A DNA stretch of 21,349 nucleotides from Pelomyxa schiedti. Its lineage: Eukaryota > Evosea > Pelobiontida > Pelomyxidae. Under the pieces are notes generated by a model. The model did not search any database. It was not told the DNA's origin and saw only the letters and a list, made by a program, of their open reading frames with translations. Shown here one piece after another: positions 1-7,670 of this stretch; within the stretch, counting starts at the first letter, position 1, and each line of letters begins with the position of its first letter. The translations under genes and the position numbers were made by a program. The stretch spans positions 1 through 21,349 of the forward strand of contig JAHLWZ010001065.1 of the NCBI GenBank assembly GCA_020536535.1. The letters run 5' to 3'.

Positions 1-101
1 CATTATCCTCCTCAGATGAACTGGGTGTGGAAAGAGAATCAAAGGATGACTTTGGACAAACACTGATAGAATGTCTTGATGTACTTGAACGAAGATAATG
101 G

Positions 102-698
102 TTATGTTTTGGTGTTGTGTTTTGTTTTGTTGATTGTTTTTTTAGTTGTGACTGGTGGTTTTGTTTTTTGTGTGTGTTGGCCCTTGTTTGTGAATGTCTT
201 GTTGATGGTTGTGTTGATGGTTTTGTTGTTTGTATTGGTGTTGCCGCGGGTGTCGCCGCGGGTGTCGCCGCGGGTGTCGCCGCCGGTGTCGCCGCCGGTG
301 TCGCCGCCGGTGTCGCCGCGGGTGTCGTCGCCGGTGTCGTCGCCGGTGTCGCCGCGGGTGTCGCCACGGGTGTCGCCGCCGGTGTTGGAGTTGCCACAGG
401 TGTTGTTGTGGGTGTGGCTGTGAGTGTTTGAGTCGCTGCAGGCATCACCGCGGGTGTACACCCCCACTTCAGTGTTGGCACTTGCATGAAGGGAGGTGGT
501 GTCAAAGTACGTGTTTCCACCACCCCTCCTGTTGGTTTTCCTTTTGGACTTCTCACCACCATTTGCCCTGGGGGTGTGAGTGTAGTTGCTGGGGACTTTG
601 TTGCCAGTGTCAGCGTTGTTGCTGCGTGGTTCTTCCCCATCGAAAAAAACCAAAATGGTTTTTTCTTTGTTGTTGATCCAAGGGATCTGCTTGGACAT
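102..698 (-). CDS. Possible exon(s) of a Gly-Asp-Thr-repeat protein, partial model
   Basis: A 198-codon open frame on the minus strand begins MSKQIPWINN and passes through a Lys/Arg/Asn-rich stretch into a run of GDT triplets (GDTR/GDTG/GDD variants), then an Asn/Thr/Lys-rich tail. The frame stays open upstream of the Met for about 14 codons to a TAG near 740, where an acceptor-like AG could join an earlier exon. The protein would be hydrophilic and disordered; I recognise no domain. Against it: the repeat is a 9-bp minisatellite and is open in several frames, so the ORF may be fortuitous. I favour the minus strand because its translation is hydrophilic and non-hydrophobic, while the plus-strand frames give unnatural Cys/Arg, Val/Ala or Pro/Val/Ser runs. 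Confidence 0.3.
   Translation of the reverse strand: MSKQIPWINNKEKTILVFFDGEEPRSNNADTGNKVPSNYTHTPRANGGEKSKRKTNRRGGGNTYFDTTSLHASANTEVGVYTRGDACSDSNTHSHTHNNTCGNSNTGGDTRGDTRGDTGDDTGDDTRGDTGGDTGGDTGGDTRGDTRGDTRGNTNTNNKTINTTINKTFTNKGQHTQKTKPPVTTKKTINKTKHNTKT
239..393. repeat. 9-bp minisatellite (GTGTCGCCG-type)
   Basis: About 17 imperfect tandem copies of a 9-mer related to GTGTCGCCG. Variation is mostly at the last positions (GCCG, GCGG, GTCG, ACGG). Because the unit is a multiple of three it keeps frame on both strands; on the minus strand it encodes Gly-Asp-Thr repeats. Confidence 0.85.
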
Positions 699-831
699 GG
701 GAGGCTTGGAAGGCCACTTACTGCCATTTTCTCTGTTCTATCATGTGTTTACCAGGATGTTAATTGTAGGGTGGCTTTTCCAATCAAAACAAACACACTC
801 ATATTTACCACCTTCCTGTGCTGTTCTTCCA

Positions 832-1170
832 TCATTGCACAACAGGGGACACCTTTTCCTTTTGTGCTAGCCACTTCCCACAGCACTTATGACAGCCGCC
901 CTTGGGGGCGGCTGTTTTGCACGTGGTTTTGATAGGACAGCCGCCCAAAAAAAATGGGCGGCTGTTTTTACAGGAACTTGACATGCAAAAAAACAGCCGC
1001 CCTTTGACCCAGATATGCCTCACATGGATCAGCTGGGCAAGGGGAAATCCTCTGTCATTCTCCAGTTGGTACATATTAGCATTGACTTTGTCAATGATGA
1101 CAAAAGGGCCTCAGTGTCACCTCCCCTCCCCCATGTGCCATTTGAACAGGGAAATCCTAAAAGGGAGAAA
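832..1170 (-). other. Weak minus-strand coding signal, Cys-containing, unassigned
   Basis: Read on the minus strand, the stretch near 1113-1012 gives a sensible peptide (VIIDKVNANMYQLENDRGF and onward to IHVRHIW). Nearer 905-850 another gives a Cys-rich piece (GCHKCCGKWLAQKEK). A further frame below has more cysteines (CPLLC, YECVC), suggesting a zinc-binding module broken by frame changes or introns. The GC-rich palindromes at 892-1002 fall inside this stretch and in one frame would be translated, which looks unnatural. It could be part of the same gene as the GDT-repeat exon, an intron-bearing zinc-finger gene, or a decayed gene. I cannot build a confident model. Confidence 0.2.
892..1002. 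repeat. Cluster of ACAGCCGCCC / GGGCGGCTGT palindromes
   Basis: ACAGCCGCCC occurs at 892-901, 937-946 and 993-1002. Its exact reverse complement GGGCGGCTGT occurs at 906-915 and 956-965. The first two pairs form perfect 10-bp stems with 4-nt and 9-nt loops; the third arm has no partner nearby. Two consecutive stem-loops plus an orphan arm in 111 bp, surrounded by AT-richer DNA, suggest a fold-back element or a fragment of a structured repeat family. Confidence 0.8.
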
Positions 1171-1183
1171 CATCTCAAAATGC

Positions 1184-1206
1184 GTCACGGCGATGCCCAC
1201 CGTGAC
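1184..1206. repeat. 7-bp inverted repeat GTCACGG / CCGTGAC
   Basis: GTCACGG at 1184-1190 and its reverse complement CCGTGAC at 1200-1206 are separated by 9 nt. A short stem that could arise by chance; listed because it lies between two stronger hairpins. Confidence 0.5.
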
Positions 1207-1304
1207 ACATTCTGAGCAGGATTCATCCCAACCTTAAGCCAGATGGCACAGGGCCTGTATGCACACTCCAGAAAAAACTGTTGAGTTTTTACATGTTTCG
1301 TGAT

Positions 1305-1346
1305 CCACACAAAAGTGTGCGAACAACGTGAGCCACTTTTGTGTGG
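1305..1346. repeat. 13-bp perfect inverted repeat
   Basis: CCACACAAAAGTG at 1305-1317 is matched by CACTTTTGTGTGG at 1334-1346 with a 16-nt loop. The purine/pyrimidine-rich arms could form a stable hairpin or bind a dimeric protein. No gene model covers it. Confidence 0.75.
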
Positions 1347-2070
1347 TTTCCCCTTTTTCTTTTTCTCTGGCCTCCAGCAGGCACCTTGGGCTTCCCCACA
1401 TAAAAACACAACTACACACCACATGATTGCAAGATAAAATGGAAACAAAGTGTTTATTTTTGTTGTTTCTTCTGTTTGTTGTACACAGCCCACTCTCCCC
1501 AGTACAACTCACCATTCCAACACTGATTCAAGACCCCATTCTCACATTTGGTTGGTCAGTCCCACAAGTGTGATTCAGGAGGGATGGTCCCAAAGCTTGA
1601 GACCAATTTCCTTTCAATTTTTATGAAAGGTGTCCAAATTGGTGAATTGTGAATTTTTTGGCACAAGTGGTAATGTGTTTACATTACATGTTGTAGGCCA
1701 GTCCAAAAGGAGTACATGGGACAAAGCAACCAGTGCAACTTGGGTGAACAGCCAGTGTGATACACAATGCAGCCTCCCACAATTGGATGGTCGTTACCTC
1801 TGTGCTTTTCTCACTTGACCTCGTGTCCCTGCCGTCGCCGACGCGGTGACGCCACCGGCATGGTCTCACCCTTGCCCACAGTTTTTTTGATGAAAATGGG
1901 TTTTTCCACTTTGTCTACAGGCCGCCAACAAAACGTTCCTTAAACTTTTAAACTCCGCACCTTAAACTCGCGAACAACGTTTCCACAACGTGGCAGAAAC
2001 TCTATCAAGTGGTCTTATCCCGGAGGAGGGTTGAAGGAATCATTCAGATTAATGATTTTTTTAACGAAAG
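1347..2070. other. No recognised gene
   Basis: About 720 bp with only short, low-quality open frames on either strand and no protein I recognise. There is T-rich sequence around 1440-1480 and a short GC-rich patch at 1825-1860. The last ~100 bp presumably include the promoter and 5' leader of the F-box gene; I see no clear TATA box. Confidence 0.6.
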
Positions 2071-3060
2071 ATGGCGACCACACGCGAAGAAGACAGGAGC
2101 AGCAGGGGAGTGGTGTCAAAGACGTCATTGGGTGGCTTCATTGGGACGGAGCATGGCCTTTATGACCTTGAAATTGTGAGTGTTCGTTGTTTGCCCTCGA
2201 GGCAGAAGGACTTTCTTTTTTTGACTCTAACGAGGTGGTTGCCAGTCATGACGGTCTCGTGCTGGCTTCAAGTGTGACTCACAAAACTTTGGGAATGCAG
2301 TTCGCCCCTAGGAACACGGCAAATTGTGGGTTCCTGCCAGGAGAACTGCCTTACTTGGCTAAAATCCTGTGCCCACCAATGACAAAGGTTTGTTCGGCTT
2401 GGTGGCTATTATCTCCTTTGTTTCTGCTTATTTATTAGTATTAGGCTTCTGCCGCTTTTGAAGGGAGTGGGGACTGGCCAGAGGGAACACTTATTGGGAA
2501 TATATCCTTGGATCCACTTCTGCAAGTATGTGGGTTTTTGGACAACAGAGGACTAGTTGACTTCCAGCTTGTTTGCAAAACATGGCGGAACTTCTTTGTG
2601 AGCAATGAGCAACAAGTATGCTCAATGACAAAATTTTATTTAGTAAAACTACTCGTTCATTTAGATATTCTGCTTGGTTTGTTTTCACCATGGAATCAAA
2701 GAAGTTTGTGAAAATGTTGACTGGAAAGAACTCTACATTCGGCACATCAGAAACAACCTTGAGCATGAAATATCCCTCGTTGCAAAGTTTCCATCCATCA
2801 AAGTGAAAGGAAGAAAATACTTCACAACCAAAATATCTGAGGAATGGATTCACGGCATTTCAGTATCACTTCATTCTCTTCCATACCAATAAACTCACTC
2901 CACAAATAACAAAACAAAAACAATTGCACAGTCCGGACGGCACCTCACAGCATGTGCCACATTTGACCGAATTGTCATTCTTCTCATGTCCCATGGGAAT
3001 CCTGGAACTGCCGTCTGCATTGCCAAGTCCATATGCAACAACCTTCACATTTTACTTTGA
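2071..3060 (+). CDS. F-box protein
   Basis: Five exons (2071-2175, 2235-2387, 2445-2615, 2665-2862, 2932-3060) splice to a 251-residue frame ending in TGA. Exon 3 carries an F-box-like helix bundle (DPLLQVCGFLDNRGLVDFQ then LVCKTWRNFF, about residues 103-135). The hallmark hydrophobic start, a LxxLVxFxLVCKxW-type core and trailing Trp fit the F-box fold that binds SKP1 in SCF ubiquitin ligases. After it, DWKELYIRHIR resembles the Trp-Lys-x-Leu-Tyr segment that follows many F-boxes. The 85 residues before the F-box and the last ~80 residues match no substrate-binding repeat I know, so the target is unknown. Introns are 49-69 nt, all phase 0. The last exon (from 2932) is the least certain; if intron 4 is not used the frame stops at 2890-2892. 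Confidence 0.65.
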
Positions 3061-3138
3061 CCCAGAGCAGCACCTTTCGTGTATTTTTTTTGTGTTGAGC
3101 TCATCAAGATCATTTTCCCATAAGTGTCAGGAGTAGTG

Positions 3139-4263
3139 ATGATGCACCGCAGTTACCTTGAGAACTACCTCGAGAGTGCGGGAGTACCTCCAAAACCAAC
3201 TTGCAATTTCATAACATAAAACAGGCATTTCGACGTTGCCGGGGGATGTCGGTCGCAACTTGATGTTGATGAAGGATCTCGACGAAAGAGCCCAACGTTG
3301 GTCTTGTTGGTTTACATGTTTTGTTTTTGTTTTTGTTGTTTTTGTTTATGTTTTGTTTTGTTTTGTTACATAACTTACATTCCCGAACAGAATTGCTGGT
3401 GAAAATTGATGCTGGTACACAGGAGCTTGTTAGAAGTGGGTCTGACACTTCCAATTCTCCGCTTTCCCGTCAGATAAGGTTGTTCTTCGTATATACGTTA
3501 GTACTACCAAGCCCAACTCTCTGCATTTGGATAATATAGAGAAAATTTGAAGTCTGCTCGCCTTTTATCTGATGAGAAAGTGTCACTTGCAACGCAAACA
3601 TATGAGATGGTACTTTGCGTGCTTCCTAGGATTCTCCTTACAATGTAATTAGATTGACAGGAACATCCGACGCCTGGATTCAGAACTTAAGAAATTCGAA
3701 TCTGAATTAGACTCTATTAGTAATAGAGTCCCCTACATATATAATAAGCTTAATAAACTTATAAGTACAGATGCCCACCAACCTCCTGAAGTGGATACTT
3801 CTGAGATCAAAGGTGACGGTTCCTCGGAACTTCTACATTACAGACCTGAATGAAATTGACAACCCCTCATTATAGGACTGAAAGCAAAAGGCAAAAAGGG
3901 ACCCGTCCACAAAGCAAGGTATAACCACATCACCGGAATTACCTTTGACTTACATTAAAGCAGCACTGATGATGACATGGATCCCGAGGATAACGCACAG
4001 ACTAGGCAGATAGACTTTGACCTACCCGTTGACCCAAATGAGCCCACCTACTGCCTGTGCCACAGGGTGTCATTTGGTCAGATGGTGTGCTGTGACAACC
4101 CGGAGTGTGAAATAGAGTGGTTCCACTTCGAGTGTGTGGGATTAACCACATCCCCTAAGGTACATGACCCTCCGGAAATCAATTAATGAATATTCTAATA
4201 TGGTTATAGGGTAAATGGTACTGCCCAAACTGTAAAGCGCTTCTCCAACGCAAGAAATTCTGA
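3139..4263 (+). CDS. ING-family (inhibitor of growth) PHD-finger chromatin reader
   Basis: Eight exons (3139-3175, 3225-3296, 3391-3478, 3540-3609, 3653-3812, 3876-3918, 3961-4159, 4210-4263) give 240 residues, typical for ING4/ING5-sized proteins. The N-terminal ING domain is clear: YLENYLES, then [20 protein letters not shown], then [21 protein letters not shown] basic Lys/Gly linker precedes a C-terminal PHD finger starting at Tyr187 (YCLC...CCDNPEC...WFHFECVGL...KGKWYCPNC). The H3K4me3-binding residues known from ING2 are all present at matching spacing: Tyr187, Met198, Asp202, Trp210. ING proteins target histone acetyltransferase or Sin3-type deacetylase complexes to active promoters in the nucleus; which one applies here cannot be read from sequence. 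It lies 78 bp after the F-box stop. Intron 2 (94 nt) is very T/G-rich. Tandem ATGs at 3139 and 3142 are both possible starts. Confidence 0.92.
3710..3730. repeat. 21-nt near-perfect palindrome inside ING exon 5
   Basis: GACTCTATTA (3710-3719) and TAATAGAGTC (3721-3730) are exact reverse complements around one central G. It lies in coding sequence (Asp-Ser-Ile-Ser-Asn-Arg-Val), in the linker after the ING helices. Confidence 0.8.
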
Positions 4264-4491
4264 TTGACACTATTCAACCAAGTCAATGTAAGTGTTAATA
4301 TATGAATTGCATGTGGAAAAAACCTCGATGTAGAAACTAAACAACAGTTGCTACCCTTTGACACTAGTTCCCTGCACCACTTTTCAAAAAAATAATCAAA
4401 ACCCGGAACGAGATAAGATAAAAAATCCTTGTGGGGCGACACGCACACGGTGACGACAGATCTGCGGCAAACAGCTACAACAACGCGAGAA

Positions 4492-5957
4492 ATGGCCGAC
4501 AAGAAACCAAAGTCCACACCCACCGCAAGCGGATCTCCGGCGAAGAAAAAGACGCCTCAACAGCAACCAGCAAAGTCCGCAGCACAGAAACAGAAACAAC
4601 CAGGCGGAAAGAAAACGGCACCACCAACAGCGTCTGCAGCGGCTCCACCAGTGGCGAACGAGCAACCGGGACAGACCCAGCAGGGCCGGCCCGACCACTC
4701 GTGCAACGGTAAGTTTCGTACATAGTCCTGAAGTAGCGGGGAGTATTCGTAACAAATTTACAGTCACATTTTGGCTCTATATACCCAAGGACCGGTGGGT
4801 CAACGCTGATCAGATTCTATCGGACAGAGACTTTGCCCAGCACCGCGCTGAGCTCCTAAGTGAAATACGCAACATGGCCCCTTCCCAGATAAAGGTTCAA
4901 CTTACCAAGCCGCTTTGCCAAATAATTCTCAAATATACGCAAACAGGGTGGATTCTTTATCACCGTAAACGGGCAACCTTGGAACGGCCCCAACTCAATT
5001 AGTGACATTGTCCTGTCATTGAACTGGCTTGTTGCACTAGCCGACTTGGTAGAACCTGCAAGGGCCAACCAAATAATACAAGCAATGCAGGACGCACGCC
5101 AACAGCAAATCGAACAACGTGCCAGTGGGCCAATCGTTGTTAATGATGAAATCAGAGCACGTGTGTGGAGTCAGGGTGATTTGCGAATGTCCCTGAAGAG
5201 AGTGATGTTGACAATGGAAGACATTGGAGTTGGAGAAAGCGGAACTCGTTTGCCTGAGGTGAAGGTGGACGTTAGGGCATTTATTTCCTACTTCCTGAGA
5301 GAATCAAACCGGTGCCAGAAGATGCTTATTGGTATTTTTTTAATCCATATTGTATTGGTCTGATTATATTTTTTACAGCACTCGATAGAGGTCTTCAGCA
5401 AAAGGAATATCAAACACCGGAGGTGATGAGTGATATTCACCAGAAGTTGGCTCTCACCCGCACGGTACCTAACTTCTTTTTTAAGATATGTAACTCACTC
5501 AACGAAGACATTACAACAAATCTACAACTCTGCTGCAGTACTGATTGAAAGACTCCAAGAACTTTGGACACGCTTTGATACAGAGATATGGGCGTCGATA
5601 GCCGAGATGGAGTGGCAGTGGGAGAAGGAAAGGCAGAGAGCCAACCGGGCAGCCTACGGCGACGACGATGACAGAAGGCCCTCCAGGGGAGCCTACCACC
5701 CAAGCCAACAAGGAGCCCAACAGAGCTTAATGGCTCCAGTACCACTGCGTACCGCCGCAAGCGTCGTAGCATCCGGAGGCAAAAGCAACACTACTTCCGC
5801 ATCATCTGCCACAGCTACCACCACAACAGCAAGCTCCCCAGCACCAAACCCAGACAAACCCAAGAAGAAAAAGGCCCCCAAGCCCACATTCAACCTCTCC
5901 GCTGACGCCTCGTCATTCCCCTCACTAGGCGGTGGCAAGTCCAAGAAAAGATCATAA
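4492..5957 (+). CDS. Unrecognised protein with a C-terminal PAM2-like motif
   Basis: Five exons (4492-4708, 4764-4894, 4947-5331, 5379-5445, 5486-5957) give 423 residues. I do not recognise the family. Residues 1-70 are Lys/Ala/Pro/Gln-rich and disordered. Residues ~73-290 look folded and mainly helical: FWLYIPKDRW, a strand-like GGFFITVNGQPWNGP, then SLNWLVALADLVEPARANQI and a long amphipathic helical region to LIERLQELWTRFD. Residues ~300-423 are Arg/Ser/Thr/Pro-rich and end with FNLSADASSFPSLGGGK. That tail resembles the PAM2 peptide (Leu...Ala..Phe) that binds the MLLE domain of poly(A)-binding protein. An RNA-related role is inference from this tail only. The start at MADKKPK is chosen over an in-frame upstream ATG at 4429 because that adds an unconvincing 21 residues. 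The exon 4-5 junction (40-nt intron with CTAAC then a T-tract) is required to keep frame. Confidence 0.7.
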
Positions 5958-6054
5958 CCAACCATCCACCTGACCCCATAAGATCCATGGTGTTTGTTGG
6001 ACACAAAACGAAACAACCATCACAAATTATTTTCCCCGAAAATTTGGCTACGAA

Positions 6055-7524
6055 ATGCACCGGGTGCCCGTGAGAGCACAGCAACGAGGCCCACCACCAA
6101 GTTCAACATCACGCAACCACAACCATCACCACCAACAGCACTACGCTGACGAGAACCAATACGATCACAGCTACCAGGGCGAGGCGCCGTACGCCGACTA
6201 CGACGATGAGGATGAGGACGAGTACGAGGGCGAGGACGAGGAAGCGCTGGAAGAGGCGTGCTCGTTCGTGTATGAAGGTGGTCCCGCGGGGTCAGGCTAC
6301 CAACAAGGGGACAGAAGGCGCCCCGGCGCCGCCGTCGGTGCAAGAGACTCCCGGCCCACCCGTGGGCCACCACCGCCGCCCAGCGTCCGTGGCGACGACG
6401 ATTACGGCAGCAGCCGCGGTGGCCATGATTGTGACGATGATGATGACACGGGCAGCCAATGGATTGGCGGCGGCGATCACAATTACGACGACGATGCGGG
6501 GGAGGAGGAGGAGGTGGAGGGAGGCGGAGGAGGAGGAGGAGGAGGGGCCAACGGCGGGAGGATAACCAGGGACGACGTGGTCGGGGAGCTGCGGGTGCTG
6601 GGCTACACTGACCTGCCCGACGAGGTCATCGATGACTTTGTGGCCGAGCTCAACCAGCTCAACTCCATGAGCGGCGGCACCGAGACTAGTGCCCCAGACC
6701 ACCGCGGCGACAAGGCGCGACACCAGCCCCGCGAGAATCAACCGCCGGAAGAAGACGAACCGGAACACGAGCCACAGAGCTTCGACGGGGTTTATGATGA
6801 TGATGACGACGATGAAGATGAAGATGGCGGCGAGGATAGTTACACTCCGGTGGATGAAAACAGCACAGAGGCGCAAAGCACCTTATCTTATGCTAACCAA
6901 CCCGGCGGAATACACCAGCCGATTATTCACAATCACTACATGCAGCACTTCCACACGTGCCCGCGGCACACTTGTAACCGTAACACCACAACTCCGCCAG
7001 ATTATCAACGACAACAACGAGAACAAACCCCTATTCAAAGTCCCCGTCTCGTAGTTCAGCCGCGGACATCTGTACAATCTGGCGGAGCAACACCGAGATC
7101 CTCGCTATCATCCACACAAAGGTCCTCATACAGCAAAGGCAAAGCCCTATTACTATACTCCTACAAATAAGTGTGGAATTCCGCATCGCTAATACTAACC
7201 AATGCCTAAGATTCCACCCGGCCACTGTCCAGAACCGGGCTCTCTTCCACTTCTTTAGCCAGTACAAGAACAAGCACAAGCACAATTACAACCACCGGCA
7301 GTGAATACAGTTACTTTTATGATGGAACCATGCACGCTACACCCAAGCCGGTTCCGCCATACATTGTACTTTCAGGCAAAGTACAAGCGCGGCCAATGAG
7401 GGCCCAACATACCTCAAGTGACCCCGTGTGGATGTACCACAAGAACAAAGGTGCATGGGACAAGAATAAGTTCCTACAAAGGATGGAGAGAATGCAACTA
7501 CCAAAGTCATCCTCACTCTACTAA
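6055..7524 (+). CDS. HYLS1: HYLS1-like centriole/cilium assembly protein
   Basis: Four exons (6055-7121, 7172-7300, 7348-7380, 7419-7524) give 444 residues. Two features point to HYLS1. Around residues 172-200, DDVVGELRVLGYTDLPDE continuing to FVAELNQL resembles the HYLS1 box (Leu-Gly-Tyr-Thr core). At the C-terminus, DPVWMYHKNKGAWDKNKFL resembles the HYLS1 C-terminal signature (DPV..Y......W...KF). Known HYLS1 proteins are stable centriole components needed for ciliogenesis. The rest is low complexity: His/Asn-rich, strongly acidic (Asp/Glu/Tyr), a Gly run near residue 160 and a second acidic tract near 245. This is longer than human HYLS1 (about 300 residues) because of these tracts. The last three introns (50, 47 and 38 nt) are my reconstruction; an unspliced in-frame alternative across 7212-7418 would give a Ser/Thr-rich linker with the same C-terminus. 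Confidence 0.65.
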
Positions 7525-7548
7525 ACATACACACCTAGCCCCGTTGTA

Positions 7549-7554
7549 AATAAA
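7549..7554 (+). terminator. AATAAA polyadenylation signal, HYLS1-like gene
   Basis: A canonical AATAAA lies 25 nt after the HYLS1-like stop codon and 117 nt before the next start codon, a good position for 3' processing. Confidence 0.5.
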
Positions 7555-7670
7555 ACAAAACCAACTATCCACCCTCAGTTTTTGTTGAATTCAAGAAAAT
7601 CATCACTAGGTGTTCCTCTAAGCCCAAAATTTCGAACTTTCGACGAATACAGAGCATCACCACACACCCA

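Noticed and set aside
76-932. Plus-strand open frames with Pro-Val-Ser, Val-Ala-Gly or Cys-Arg runs
   Set aside because: They are the other readings of the 9-bp minisatellite and have no natural composition outside it.
5437-6084. Minus-strand open frames opposite the PAM2-motif gene
   Set aside because: Antisense shadows of the GC-rich 3' exon; hydrophobic Val/Ala/Leu runs without domain or start context.
6292-6876. Minus-strand 194-codon frame opposite the HYLS1-like gene
   Set aside because: Val/Ile/Ala-rich antisense of Asp/Gly tracts; not a membrane protein.
7212-7418. Unspliced in-frame Ser/Thr-rich linker in the HYLS1-like gene
   Set aside because: It still needs an intron over the stop at 7168-7170 with a poor phase match, whereas three short introns of typical size give a clean frame. 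Not fully excluded.
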